DNA of 64,000 bases from Tamarix chinensis (taxonomy: Eukaryota; Streptophyta; Magnoliopsida; Caryophyllales; Tamaricaceae): positions 66,639,245 through 66,703,244 of the forward strand of contig CM060175.1 of NCBI GenBank assembly GCA_030549775.1, read 5' to 3'. A program made the translations under genes and the position numbers. This document shows positions 1 to 13,418 of the stretch, piece by piece; the first letter of the stretch is position 1; every line of letters starts with the position of its first letter. The notes beneath the pieces were generated by a model, which ran no database searches, was not told the origin of the DNA, and saw only the letters and a list, made by a program, of their open reading frames with translations.

Positions 1-3000
1 CTGGATGTTTCCATTTGGTAATAAAATTCCTTAATTACAAAAAATAAAAAAAATAATAACTAAAAATATTATTACTAATAATGATAAAAAAGTAAGAACA
101 GAAAATAATTATTTGAAAAATGTTTTCAAATAAAATAAGATAAAATTATTAATTTAAGATATCAAAAAAATTTATATATTAATTTATATTTAGCTAGAGT
201 ATTAGGTAAATAATAATAGTTTTAATTATATATAAAAGTATATATTGTTTATTATAAAATATTAATATGAATAAAATATTATATTAATAGATTTTTTAAC
301 AAACCTTAAACATTTAAGATTTTATTATAAACTTAAAATCGGTATTTCTTTATTTTATAGAAAGCTTAAATATTTATTATTTATTTAGCAAATATCTATA
401 CTATGAAACAAGGGGTTGTCATGGTATAGGAAGCCTAGACTACCCAAAACATACCCAAGTTCTATGAATCATCTATACTATTAATTGTCATATCACAAAC
501 TAAAAAAATATATAATTTAAAATTTAAAATTTCTATAATTGTGCCCTACTTGACCTATTTGTGGAGGTCCACTCATTTCAGATCTTTTGTCCGTTTTTAA
601 GGGTTATGTGGTATGTGCCAATTGGAATGACGTTAAGGTAATTTCTATTATTATACATATTAGTTTCTATTTTTTTACCCTGTAATTTATTATTCTAATA
701 TTATTTTTATTGTAGGAATCACGTCTTGTGCAGAGAATTCAGTCAGACAAAAAAACATCACATGATGATTCACCTACGGGAACATAACTGCCCTAATATC
801 ATAAAACCATGTGAAATCATTGATGAGTCGACGAGTTATCCCAATACTATGCTTGCCACTACTACTTCTTCCTCAATCTGATTGACTGGAGAAAAAATGA
901 CCTATGATAGAAGATGCACGACCACGTCCCCAACCCCATCGGCCTTTCCCCATAGGTGATTCCCAATAAGCACACTTTATGTACTCCCACTTTGGTAGTT
1001 CCCTCCATCTATTATTATTAGGGCATCCTTTTCTTTGTTGAACATTCAGTTTTACCATAATTGTTTGTGCAAATTCAAAAATCCAATCAATAATATTATA
1101 ATAGTATCGTAGGCGTGATGACTAATGACCAAGCATCATTTGCACCTTAGACATAACGTTAGAAGCTAATGGAACACTTTCGTGGTTCACTGAACTCTGA
1201 AGGTTGTCTTCTATGAGTACCACTTCTCTCACAACGTATACAAACCCTACTTTTTTTAACTTCTCAATAACTAAAACCATATTATGTGGCATTTTGATTT
1301 CTTTAACCCACCCAATTAATGAATTACGCTCATTAAAAATCTCATCCATAACAAATAATCCATTCCAATCATTATTAACTGGATCTTGATTCTATAATTA
1401 ATCTTCAAAATATAATATTATAAGGAATATATAAATATAAAATTAAATAAAAATTTATGAAATGAGGGTTTTCGAGTAATTCCCTCGCTAGAGTTTAAAA
1501 TTGATGGATAAATGTCCTAAAATATTTTACCCTATATAGGGTAAATCGACAGTCAATATTGGGATCTGACAGGAGATCTGCTCGTCATAGTTACCTTGTG
1601 ACAGGTGAAATGCCTATTAGAGTTACCTTTTATGACACGTGATCGACCCATCGACCTTTCACTCTAACGGGTGAATTGTCCATCAACTTTGATTTGTGAT
1701 GGATAAATTGTCCGACAAATAAGAGTTGTGATGGGTCAGTAACCTGTCAGACCTAAGAAAAATTAAACAAAAATTATTTTACCATTATTTCATTAAGTTT
1801 ATCTTAGCTAAAATAATAGTTAGATTTATTATGTTCTTCCATACTTATTATATTCAATGTTAAAAGAATAAACATGTTGTGTGATTAATTGAGGAGAAGA
1901 GAAAGAAAAGAGAGAAAAATAGTGCTAAGAAGTGTAGTGAAAAAATGAAAGGGTCAAATTTGTCAAACAAAAAATAACTTTTTTTTAAAAGATGTGTAAC
2001 TAACACCTTTTACTAAATCTATCTTAAATTCTCCCTACATTCGCTCTTACTTCAATCGATGGGTGCCTCATACATAATTGCATCCACCTCCTCCTTGTAC
2101 TTAATCTATATTTATATGAAAGGTAACTATTCTCTTGCAAATTACTAAAAATAAATAAATAAATAACCCCTAAATCCCTTGACCTTTTAATTCTTTTTAT
2201 TTATTAAAGTAATCCCCTCATAACTCTCATTTTACTTCTTCCACACTAGTTCTACTTTTTTATACTTCAATTCTTCACGGAATTATGTGACGATGAATTC
2301 AAATTGTCATTTATTTTATCATTTTCTAAATTAGTAATTATTATTAAAAATTTTGTCTATGAATTTTACATCTATTGACACAATGGTTGGTTTTATTTTT
2401 TTTTTCTTTCTCTATTTTCTTTTCACTTACATCTTTTTTTCACTTGTAATTTAAAATTTTTTTAGGAAGATTATTGTAATCAAAATTTTAGAGTAAATAA
2501 AAAAAACTAATATTACTTAGGTATTATTAGAGTTTGGATACTAAAAAGACTCAAAATCAAACAAAAATTTAAATTTATGATTTTGTATTTTTTTTTCGTT
2601 TCTACTTGGATTAAAATTTTATGAAATTCAAAAAAAAAGGAATTATGATCCATATAATGTTTGATTAAATTTTATGTGTTTAGATTTTGATTTGGTTTTA
2701 CATGTATTCTATTCAAAACTATGGCATATACCATATTGCATTGATATATTTCATGCATACTTGAAATAATTTAATATACATATTATGCTTTAGGAAAACC
2801 AGAATTACACATATTTAAGATACACAAGTAGGACTGTAGGAGCATGTATTTAGAAATTTTTTTTCATTCACCAAACACTATTGCACATAGTGTTCTTTAT
2901 TTTTCTAAGGGTAGCAATATTGCATGTAGATTGAATATATAGTGAAAATATTTATAATAAAAAAACTTGTATTTACTTCATTTTGGTAATAGTTAATGTT

Positions 3001-3338
3001 TATTTTTATTATATATCTTTATATAACTTTGGATCCAAATTTTAAGTTTATGTTTTATAATTCTATCAATATAGTATTTCTGTTATTTCATTTTATTATT
3101 TGTTCAATCATTTTTTTTTATTTAGTCTTTATAATATATTTGTTTTATTAAAAAATTATTATTTGCTCAAGTATCATGAATCTAGCGTTTCTTAAACCAA
3201 ACGGAAACGGTACCTGCTCTTATTCGGAACAGGCTTTTTAAAATTTAAATGTATGGCGAGCCTGTGGAGCGGGAGAACTAAACAAAATGTAACGGTTTTA
3301 ACTTTTATATTCTATTTAAAGGAACACATTACAGCAAA
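1..3338. other. AT-rich intergenic spacer
   Basis: This stretch is strongly AT-rich with poly-A, poly-T and ATT runs and no gene I can recognise. The least AT-rich part, about 540-1400 and 1500-1760, holds only short broken reading frames. The spacer ends at the tRNA gene, where TATA-like bases (around 3306-3320) and a CAA motif shortly before the mature tRNA are typical of plant tRNA promoters. Confidence 0.7.
873..1349 (-). pseudogene. Unrecognised coding-like remnants
   Basis: Two short minus-strand frames (873-1058 and 1122-1349) lie close together in a segment less AT-rich than its surroundings. The upstream-most contains a charged stretch with EKLKKVGFVYVV, and the second contains KCAYWESP. 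They could be scraps of a DNA-transposon or retroelement protein, but I recognise no domain. There are no clear splice sites or start context. Treat this as a weak, unassigned remnant. Confidence 0.2.
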
Positions 3339-3410
3339 GGGCATTTGGTCTAGTGGTATGATTCTCGCTTAGGGTGCGAGAGGTCCCGAGTTCAATTCTC
3401 GGAATGCCCC
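3339..3410 (+). tRNA. tRNA-Pro (anticodon AGG)
   Basis: The 72-nt sequence folds as a full cloverleaf. The acceptor stem pairs GGGCATT (3339-3345) with AATGCCC (3403-3409), with discriminator C at 3410. The anticodon stem CTCGC/GCGAG encloses loop TTAGGGT, placing anticodon AGG at 3371-3373. The T arm is CCGAG, TTCAATT, CTCGG. The internal A box (TGGTCTAGTGG, 3346-3356) and a B box around 3388-3400 are present. There is no intron and no encoded CCA. The first run of four T lies about 30 nt downstream (3440-3443), rather far for a Pol III terminator. The gene converges with the RopGEF gene, whose stop codon is about 315 bp away. Confidence 0.95.
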
Positions 3411-3724
3411 ATTGTCATAAAATAGCTGGTAGCCGTAAATTTTGCTTCCTTCTTAATAGATATTTTTTACTCACCAATTCAAATCTATAAATTGAAAGTC
3501 AAACAATCTGAATTTTTACCCAAGTTCAACAAGCCAGCTTTTTGAACAAACAGCATTCATCTGTAGATTCAGAACCATTATTCCAGCTACAAACAAATTC
3601 TCCGATATATAAAGACACCTGATGCTATAAATAAATACAAGAAAAAAAGTGATATAAATCCTTAAACAAATACTAAGAACTCTTTCTAAGCATCACACTC
3701 GCGTCTGTGTCACTACCAATAATA

Positions 3725-6700
3725 TCATCTCAATTTACTTGTCTTCTGCTGCTGTGCCACTGACCCCGACGATGAAACTCTCTGTGGATCAATATTCTCT
3801 GCATCGCTCCTGGAAGCAGCTGAGCCAGATCCAAGAACTTCGTTCTGTTGGTTTCCACAATTCTTCAAACTCGAATCATCTGCTAGGTAGTTATTCAAGA
3901 CTCTCCTGACCTTTCCAGCAGCAGCAGGAGGGCGTGGAGGCTTACTGTCCCAGCTCACAAAAGGAGTCCTGCCCAGTGCCCCTGAAGGAGCATTATTCGG
4001 TGTGCCAAAGGTGGTGGCTCTAGATGGTGTGCTCGAGACGGGCACCGTGGATGGCATCAAACCCTTAGTCTTTTTGTGAGCAGTGAGGTTAACTGTTGGT
4101 CCTCCTCCAGACGAGGCTGAGTTCTCAGATTGTTTTGTTAAGTCATCTACGTATAGCACGTCGTCTATACGAGCTACGATGTTGAATGCTAGGCTCTCTA
4201 TGACTCGAGAGTAGCTCTCCAAGACAGATTTTCCAACATCCTGCAGCAAACACCAAAGATCGGTCAGTCAAGCGTATAGACTATATATATAGATTGGTGA
4301 AAACTCAGCTTGCGATTCCTAGAGGGTAAGGAAGTAAAAAAGGGACCTTGTTGCACTGTATTTTGCTGGTGTCCAGAGTGGTTTGAGTTAAACCAGGGAA
4401 GCGCTGTTTCAAGCAAAGAAGCAACCTTTCTGCTCTTTCAGCCAGAAGCTCTCTCTTATTATCTGCTCCATCAACCATTAGATCCTTGACCATTCCCCAA
4501 GATGATTTAGAGGTGGATCGGTTGGGATGTGTTGTAGATTTCGTTTGTGGCCTTCGTCTCCATATGTATATAGCTGCTTCAACCCGATTGGCAATTTCCA
4601 GTGCAACGTGCTCGGTGGATAAATCTAAGCAGTCGAGTAGGCACTCAGGGGAGAAATGATCTGATGTAATGTAGCGGTACATCAAGTCTCCGAGGCATGC
4701 TTTTCCACTCTAATGAAGCAAAAATAAAAATAAACAAACCAGCCATGTTATCAAATCTACTTCGTTATGTACTTATGTACTTGTATTTCTTGAATTCGGT
4801 ATAACCTTTTAAAAAAAATGCCAAGACAGTCTAAAATGCTCATGAAGCTGAGAAATTAAAGAACCTTTGCGAGTGTTTCCAAGTAGGAATCAGGAACTTC
4901 CATCTCAGTTAACACTAAAGCATTGATAGACATGGCAGCCTTCAGTATTTGATTGGTGCATTCACGCTTATGATCCAATTGTTTCCTAGAACTCTCTTGA
5001 AGACCACCTGGTGGAAGACGAGGCACCGGAAGCCACCACTTCTCTTCTTGCCGCTGTAACGTCTTGCGAAATGAGACCGAGCCGTCGCAATCTGAGGCTA
5101 AGATCCCTTGATCCACGTACCAAAATTCGGTATTGCTAAAACTGTCCAATATCTCCTGGTAGATAATATGATACCCCCCCCCAAACACACACACAAACAC
5201 AAGCATGTTTGGATTGAGTTGAGACATGAATTGGAATTAATATAGGACAGTTGAAAAGAATAATGTAGGGTTTAAATCTTACGAGTAGAAGATTGTCTAG
5301 CTTGCATAATGCTGGGAGGTTAATGAAAAGATCTGATCTTGGTCTGCAAGTCATTATCTGTATATCGAGGACCAAACAAAAGAAACGTATAAGAAAATTG
5401 AATTGCTTGATAATGAGACTTTACTTTTGTTTTTCTTTTTCTCTTCATCCTTTTTCACTTTTTTTTTTAAAAAAAAGGAATAATAATAACAATATATAGT
5501 GTTATAGTAACATAAGCATGCTTGTTTTGCCATGCCCAACAAATTAACTCCATTTCCAGTTTTATCCTCCCTCTACTTTTCCTCTTCTACTGAGGAATTG
5601 CTGATGGAGACATAATTGTCTAATCCGCTAATACTAGCACTCCTAAAGGCTGTTTCAATTTAAAGTCTTCACTCTCACCCAAATTGTAAAAAGGTTGGAA
5701 TCTTAAGCAAGCTTTTTTAAAATTTGAAACTTCCGATTTCAGCTTTAATTTGTTTTTCAAATGCAGCGAAAAAGTAGCTACTCAAAGTGTCAATTCTAAC
5801 TTCTCCCAAGGGGAAAAAAATAAAAATAAAAAATTGACCAACTATGTTACTATCTAGCTAGAATCACCACGAATCATCTAAAAACTGAACAGGAAATAAT
5901 CAGAGTACCTCAAGTTTACTTCCATCAGGAAAAGTCTGCCAAGATGGAATTAACTCGACAATATGATCACAAACACAGATCAACCATTCCATTTCTCGTC
6001 GCCACATTGACTTCTTTTCCGGTGGCAATGGCTCAAGTCTCCACAGCTGCCCAAATACAGTAGCTGCAGAAACAACATTAAAACAGCAATCCAGCCATCA
6101 TATGCAAGTGAAAACTAAGATGATTTGATAATAACTACATCGACCCAAGAAAAGAGGATTTGATAATAACTACATCGACAATTCTATATAGGAAGAGAAA
6201 AAAAGAAGAAATTACCACATAAATTAGTAATGGCATTTGAAATAGCAAGAGCAGTAGGAACTCCTTTTCCACTTCCTGACATATCTTCTCCAAGCAATAG
6301 TTTTGCAAACCTCTCTTTCATCATATCCATCTCTGCACATTAAAATTCAAAATTTGGCAAACTTACGATCTAGTGACTAAAATTCATTAGGAACAAAAAA
6401 AGGAGGGGTGCTGACAATTTTTTTACCAGAATATTTGGAATTGTGCTTCGTAAGACCACCATTCAAATTGGGTTTTGGTGGGTCGGAAACAGAATGTCTG
6501 GACGCAGGAGCTGCAGCTGCTTTCTTAATAGGCCAACCCAACAATGTCGGAGACGAAGAAGAACACTTCTTTATTTGAGCTTCGTCGACGGGAAATTCAC
6601 AGCTGGATCTGCCTGAGCTGCTGCTGCTGCTTTCACTACTTGCTTTAGACTCAGTAGCTGAGCCGGCCACCGGATCAGAAACATTAAAGCCGCCAACCCC

Positions 6701-6757
6701 AGTTGACTTGGGTGGTAAATTTGAATCGTTTCTCTTCTCAATTGCGGTGCCGCCCAT
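3725..6757 (-). CDS. ROPGEF: RopGEF (PRONE-domain Rho-of-plants exchange factor)
   Basis: Seven coding exons, each with AG/GT borders in phase: 6757-6427, 6332-6216, 6063-5909, 5357-5283, 5155-4865, 4709-4347 and 4240-3725 (1848 nt, 615 residues). RopGEFs catalyse GDP release from ROP GTPases at the plasma membrane, driving polar growth and acting downstream of receptor kinases. The catalytic PRONE domain spans about residues 110-470. It opens with [17 protein letters not shown] and includes [24 protein letters not shown], the WW motif (KWWLPVP, Trp about 266-267) and [12 protein letters not shown]. It closes near [20 protein letters not shown]. Variable tails flank it: a Ser-rich N-terminus ([12 protein letters not shown]) and a Ser/Thr/Pro-rich C-terminus, a region known in pollen RopGEFs to be autoinhibitory and phosphorylated. 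Length is usual for the family. I see no frameshift or stop, so it looks functional. The exact paralogue is not determined. Confidence 0.93.
6122..6179. repeat. Direct repeat in RopGEF intron 2
   Basis: An exact 23-bp direct repeat (6122-6144 and 6157-6179, beginning GATTTGATAATAACTACATC) with a 12-bp spacer lies within the intron between coding exons 2 and 3. It is a small local duplication and does not touch the splice sites at 6215 and 6064. Confidence 0.85.
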
Positions 6758-7090
6758 CTTGGCTACCGTTCTCTTAAACAGAGATCAGGGCTTCAAATTG
6801 GAACAAAAACTACGATATCCAGAACGTCAAAATATGATCTTTTGTTTAAGCATTTGAGAAGATTAATTTGACTGGGGGAGGGATAGAGACTACGGGAACT
6901 GGAGTAGGGTTTTGATGGTAGAATTTGGAAGGAAATGGGATTTGTTTTTGAGGTATGATTGATTGATTGCAAGAGGCAATGTGTTTTGGTCTGCAGGAGG
7001 AGAACATCAAAATGGAATTGGAAGTGTTCTGAAGCAATGCTTTCGCTCTATTTCTCGCTTGAATTTGATTTTAATATACAGTATAAATGT
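6758..7090 (-). promoter_or_regulatory. Presumed 5' leader and core promoter of RopGEF
   Basis: Upstream of the RopGEF start, a TATA-like sequence on the minus strand (TATATTAAAA, 7078-7069) would place transcription start near 7040. A 63-codon upstream frame starts at 7037 and ends at 6846, 88 nt before the main ATG, so it would only be in the mRNA if transcription starts at or before 7037. These are motif-level guesses; only the position upstream of a real gene is firm. Confidence 0.35.
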
Positions 7091-8546
7091 TAATCTGGCA
7101 GGAAAGAAAGAAGACAGCTACTAGATGCCAAATGGCCCAACGTTTCTTTTCTCGCTCTTCATCTATTTCAAAAATAATAATAAATTATATAGGGGACGTG
7201 GGCCCTGTTCGAACGGCTAGGAGAATAGGGAAATTGCCCCTAAGGGCTAAGGTCCTTTGTAAAGTCGATGAAGTACCGGTAGTATATGATTGACTTCGAT
7301 CAACGTACATCCTTTTACACGAGCAAAGCGGCCAACCAGCCATAGAGAGACTCCAGTAGCTCGAGGAAGAGACTAATCAAATTGGACCACAAACCAATGT
7401 GAATGTCCACGGGTTTTGTTATATGGTGTTATGAATGATAAGTGTTATTCCAATAAATTTTAATATAATGTGATAATAAATACAAAAAAAATAGTAAATA
7501 AAAATATAAAATTGTATAAAGACATTATAACTATTATAAAAAAATAAAATATTGATTAAAAGATGAAATAATAAAATAATATACTATATATAGAAATGAT
7601 AAATAATTAAATAAAAAAATACATGATCTAGCTAAATATTTTAAAATATTTTATTGAAGACAACATTTATTGTGGATGTAATTTTATTTACATCATTATC
7701 ATATATCAAAAAATTTAAGCCTATTATGTGTGTAATCCTAAATATCACAACATATAACTAAGCATGGTTGAATATTGAATTTTTTCAATTATAACCCCAA
7801 ATTATTATTTTTTTATTCATTCTTTTTTTTGTCATTAGTTTTTACAACCAACTAACTAAAAATAAAATAAAAAACAAATGAATGAATGTCATTTATTATG
7901 TGGTTTGATTTCAATAAATGTATAACTAGACACATGAAAATATACTATTTAACTATATTAAATGTTTAAAGAGATTGTAAATTAACCATCTAGTTGAATC
8001 CTTTATGCAGATAATAATATATTTTATGATGTAATGTAATTATTGTTATATTCCCAATATATATTAATGTATACTATTAATTAATATACTATGAAAAAGA
8101 AAATTTAATAATTAAAGGCCCGCAATGTTTGGTTTATCATGAATTGTTGAAATTTGTTAGACTTATATATAGTCAAGGTAATTTAATACTTGTTGGTTAA
8201 TGTATAAGTCTAGGTTTATAATTGCATTATTAAATTATTATAACTAAATAGTTGTATTGAATAATTAATTTATGAGCAATAATTGTTACAAATGGTTAAA
8301 AAAATTTGTATATTATTATCAGAATTAATAATATGGTTAAAGTAATAATGATATTTGATAAATACTCTATATATTAATTTTTATAAAATATTTTAAACTA
8401 ATAATAACATTTGACAACTTATTTGAAATAAATTAATGAGTTTAGATATTTGTTATTTTAATAAGATATATGTTTATAATTTTTTTATAGATTTAATAAT
8501 AATTGAAAATTTTCATAATGAATAATAAATATTAAAAATATTAAAA

Positions 8547-8548
<2 letters not shown>

Positions 8549-8580
<32 letters not shown>
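8549..8580. repeat. (AAT)n microsatellite
   Basis: About ten uninterrupted AAT units lie inside the AT-rich spacer. Confidence 0.85.
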
Positions 8581-9173
8581 TATTAATAAAAGGTATTAAT
8601 ATTAATATTTAGTGTTTAATATTAATAATTAATAATATCAATAACTGATGTTAGTATTAATTAGTAATTGTTAATTATTAAAGCATTATACAGTAAACCC
8701 ATATTTTTTTTTATAATACTTGATTTCTATTACTTCAAGTCATTTGTTTTACATATTATTTTTATAAACTCAATATCTATATTATCTACTATATATTATT
8801 ATTTCATGAATAGGCTTCACTATCTTATATTTAACCCTTATATCCTTATTAATTATACTCATCCACTATATTCCTAGCATTGTTAATATTATTTATTGTT
8901 TATTTACATTAAATATTATAACTTATTCAACAATGATTTTTAAATAGTTAAATATTATTTCGTTCCCTCTACAATGTGAATTTTTTTCCTATTTTGATCC
9001 TTGAATAAAAAAATTATTTTTATACCTTAATATTTTTTATTTTATTATATTAGGCCCTCAATTAAGGAATAAAAATATAGAAATTTTTATTCTAGAGTGT
9101 ACAATTTGAATAATAATGAGATATAGAAGGATCAAAATGAATGATTTTTTTTAATTCGGAGACCAAAAATTAA

Positions 9174-9194
9174 TGTGTGTGTGTGTGTGTGTGT
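9174..9194. repeat. (TG)n microsatellite
   Basis: About ten uninterrupted TG units form the only non-A/T simple repeat in the AT-rich spacer. Confidence 0.85.
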
Positions 9195-10620
9195 ATTCTA
9201 GAATGAACAAAATAATATTTAACTCAATTATTAAATATTATTAAGTATTAGTAGTCATTCATTATTAAAAATCATTAACTATTAATATTAAGTATTCATA
9301 ATTATTACTTAAATAATGAATATTAATTATTAATATGTCTTACTTATTAATATGAATTATTATTATTAATTATAAATAATTATAATATTATGTATATTAA
9401 TTATTCACATTATGATTGTTAATTATTATTATTCTTTTTCATTATTAATATTATTAATTAATTATTCATATTATTAATATTATTATTCATAATTATTATG
9501 TAATAATATTAGTTCTTATATATTATTAATAATTACTAATATTCGTACTAATTATTATTAATTCCTAATATTAGAATTATTTATAATTATTAATTATTAT
9601 TATTATTACTATTTTAAATTATCAACCACTATTCATATTATTAATCACGATTACTACTTATTAATAATTATTAATTTTTATTATGATTATTGTTATTATT
9701 CATTAATAATGTCAGTTGTTAATGCTACTATTTTTTTTAAATATTATCAATTATTTAAAATTATAAGTTATTAAAATTCATTATTAATAATTACTAATTA
9801 TTTGTATCAATAACTCATAAATAGAAATTAATATTAATAGTAATATTAATTATTAATTATTGTTATTTATGAATATAAATTATTATTATGCTTTATTATT
9901 ATGATTCATGATTAATATTAATTATCTATATTATTAATAATTAGTTACTATTACTCATTGATAACATTAATTATTTCAATAATTAGCATTAAACATTAAA
10001 TATTCATATTATTTATTAATAATAAGATTATTAATATATCATTCATAGTATCAATAAATATTAAAATCATTATTATTGTTTAATAATTATTAAAATTTTC
10101 ATATTAGGTATTAATTAATAAATTATATTAAAATTAAATCTAAAACATATAAAAATATTATAAGAATACATCTTATTAAAATAAAGAATTTCCAAGATTG
10201 TCAATATAAATTGATTCATTTTAGATCAAATAAGTTGTCAAATGTCATTATTACTGTAACAATTTTCTTATACAAATAATATGCATATACTAAACACTAG
10301 TATTAATTCAGTCATATCATTACTATAGACACATTATTACTTCATATCATATCAAAAATGAGGTTACCTAATTAATAGTAATAATATTAACAAATAATAT
10401 TAGTAATTAGGCATAAGAATAATTAATATTAATAATTAATAATTAGTGATTATTAACAATTAATATTATTATTTATTTATAATTAATTATTATTATTATT
10501 AATTACTAATTATTAATAATAATTAATATTAAAAAATAATAAATATTAATAATATGATAATTGATTAATATTCATAATATTAATTTTTGTAAGGACATGA
10601 TAAGTGAGTATAATTAATAA

Positions 10621-13000
10621 AGGTACAAATATATGATTGTGGGCCCTACTCATGAAAATGATACGTAAAACAAACAACCCGAAGTAATAATAAGCAAAAT
10701 ATATCAAAAATATGGTGTCATAGAAAAAGGGGCTTTAGAAAATAATTGATTATTATCTAGAAAACATAAAATACTAAATTAACTGACTTATTTTTCTAGT
10801 TTCAATTGCAATTAGTAGAGTGAAGCCAAAGTTGCATGTTGTTGAACATTTAAAGCATACACTTCATCCCCTACTCCATAAGAGTTGTTTGATGTGTATT
10901 CGTTGCTCAAAAAATGTAGCACACATCACTCATGTTCATTAAACATTGAATTGTGCTTGACTTTAGGAATATTTCTAATACCATGTTTTGCAAAAACCTT
11001 GATTCTTTCATGATCTTTGTTATTTCAAAAATAAATTAATCTCTTTCGCATGTTTTGTTACATCCCTTAAGAATAAAAAAAACCTTGATACATTTGCAAA
11101 ACATTTTGTTATCAATTTATTGATCTTTATTGCGATTTTTATTTTCATGAAACTTCTTAGCCATTTGGGATATGCAATCTCTCCCAAGTCATTCTAATTC
11201 ATTCATATTTAAACTCGTTGACGTTTTCTAAATCTCCTAGTCATATTCAAGATGATAAATGAATATTATGACAAAAAATATATATTATTCATGGTATGTA
11301 TCACATTTCATCATGTTTTAAGCCCCGATTTAGCCTTTTTGCTTATTTGAAATTTTATTAAACTTCAAATATCTATTTTCATGTTTGTAATATCAAAATG
11401 AACTAAAAATGTTTTACCTTTATTTTTATTAGTATTCTTCAATTGTCGGCATGATCATTTACCAAAACTTGACTTTTTCTGCTTTAATCTTAGCTAACTT
11501 GTATGAAACATAATCTAAGTCATCTATTCATGCCAAGATTTAATCTTATCCATTGATTTGGCCTAGCATACCTTCACTTGTGTCACTTTTATTTGGCACA
11601 TGTAATGTTATGAAATATTCCTTAAAGGTTCCTAAGCATTACGTAAGCTTAATTATTATAACACATGTTAACTCTACTAAATGGTCCCCCTATTTCTCTT
11701 TACTCATCCAAACCACCTATATTTCTTTCTTAGCTTCTTATTCTCATGAATGGACACAAACACATGCCCCTTGGTTGGTTTATGGTTGCAAAAACCCCCC
11801 CATCATTACACTTATTCCCTCATCATTGACCTTCAACCAATCATATTCTAACACTTATAATACCTCCTCCCCCCCCCCCAATTTCTTTATTCTTATGTGA
11901 GAAAATGTACCCCCTTTTATCTCCTTATTTATTGTAGTGTATAATGTATTTAATGTCCCCAATCACTTGCACAATTTTCCACAAAGGCATCATGATTCCA
12001 TGTGCATAAATCTCCCGCAATAGCTTCTACACTTTGCATTTGTAAGTCATTTTTACGCTCCAGCTAACCAATTCTCTTGCTTGTGGCTTCATATTATTCT
12101 CCTTACTCCATTCAAGTCATTTCATCTATTTTTTCTCAAGCTTCAAGATTCAACAACTACAAACAAGACTTAAGTTTAGCTCCTCGGTGTCTTGATTAGA
12201 CAAAAAGGATTTAACCTCTAGTGTTTGGGTAAAATTCTCCTATCATATCATCCTCTTTTTCAATAATTTTAAGTATTCCTTTAATCCTCTTCAAGGGTAT
12301 GATTATCTATCCTTTATTTGGTTTTTAATCCTCTTTGGTTGAATTTTTTATTTTTATTCTTACTTAAGTTTTGTTATGTTTTAATGGCTTTTCAAGGTGC
12401 TTTCAGCTTTGTGAGGGTGGGAGTAGTGTGAGCCTCTCCACTATTTTTTCCCCATTATCTTACCTTATGAAAATAGGTAAAATATAGATTTATTGTACTA
12501 AAACATGATTTTACTTATCGTCACATGTGTTTTAATTATTATTGGTGATTTATGCTTGATTTGGCATATTTATCATGTTGTGTTTGTAAAATGAGTTATA
12601 TGATTTTGTACGAAGTTGGTGAGTTTTATATGGAATGTTTTTTACGCTTTTTAAGCATCAAAATAATTGGGTATTATGATTTTAAGGCCACCAAGTTTTT
12701 TGTATTTTGTTGTGCAAAATTATTTTAGGTGGATAAGATTTAGGATGCAAATAATATACTAAATTAAATTATAGGATGTCTACTTTACCACAAATTTTAT
12801 GGTTTACAAAAAGGATATGTACGTAAAAAGTCATGGCCAAATTGTGAGACATATCAAAAACTGTCAAAATCGATCTTTTGAGCTTTGACATCAAAGCTAT
12901 CAAAATCTATCTTTTGAGCTTTAACTAGCTATTTGATGTACAACATAACTTTGTATTGGTCTATGCAGGCGTTAGAGAAGTTATGTGTAGAATTGTGAAT
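10621..13000. other. Intergenic spacer, no gene recognised
   Basis: Base composition becomes more mixed than in the preceding spacer. A 115-codon open frame at 11553-11900 has no recognisable domain and ends in low-complexity C-rich sequence. A 29-bp motif is tandemly duplicated at 12861-12889 and 12897-12925 (period 36, three mismatches). The last several hundred bases may include the U3 part of the copia LTR that ends near 13370, but I could not place its start. Confidence 0.5.
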
Positions 13001-13193
13001 TATGGAATGAACATGATGGTATCATGTTTATTAACATAGACCATGTCTATTCACATAATAAAATTATGTGATTTTTGGGAAAAAAAGTTAAGAGTAAGGA
13101 AATAAACACTAGGGTCATGTTTCCAAAACACGCAACATGTTTTTTCCTTATTTTTGAAACACATTGTTTTACCCTGTAGGATTTTTTCTACTA

Positions 13194-13376
13194 TAAAAGA
13201 GATGTGAAAAACCCTAGTTGTTAAGTCATGCAACCTATCTTCTTCTTCTCCTCCATACCATCTCTACTTTTTTCCTCGATTATTTTGTTTTTGTGATTGA
13301 ATCATCAATTTTTCATCATCTTATTAATTATGATTTAGGTTTGGGTTCATTCAATCCACGTTATTCCACGAAAATT
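13194..13376 (+). mobile_element. Ty1/copia 5' LTR, 3' part (left limit unknown)
   Basis: The sequence immediately before the copia primer binding site has the features of an LTR R/U5 region: a TATAAAAG box at about 13194 and a pyrimidine-rich leader. The exact LTR terminus before the primer site is degenerate. I could not find the TG start, so only the 3' part is annotated. Confidence 0.45.
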
Positions 13377-13388
13377 TGGTATCAAAGT
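13377..13388 (+). other. Copia primer binding site (initiator tRNA-Met)
   Basis: TGGTATCAAAGT matches the copia consensus TGGTATCAGAGC, complementary to the 3' end of initiator tRNA-Met. It lies 42 bp before the gag start, as expected. Confidence 0.8.
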
Positions 13389-13418
13389 CTTGGTTGTTGA
13401 AAAGATCTAATAATTGAG

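Larger units (their letters stand above)
7294..10620. other. Extremely AT-rich spacer
   Basis: About 3.3 kb is built almost only from A and T, with imperfect TTA/TAA/ATT motifs over about 8270-10600. It includes a clean AAT microsatellite (about 8549-8580) and a TG run (about 9174-9194). Reading frames here are short and low-complexity. No gene is seen. Such DNA is prone to unwinding and could act as a scaffold/matrix attachment region between the RopGEF gene and the transposon-rich block, but that is inference. Confidence 0.7.

Noticed and set aside
1204..1389. 61-codon + strand frame opposite the minus-strand remnant
   Set aside because: Overlaps another weak frame, with no domain; either or both may be chance.
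11553..11900. 115-codon + strand frame
   Set aside because: No recognisable domain, ends in a C-run, no splice or promoter context; probably chance.
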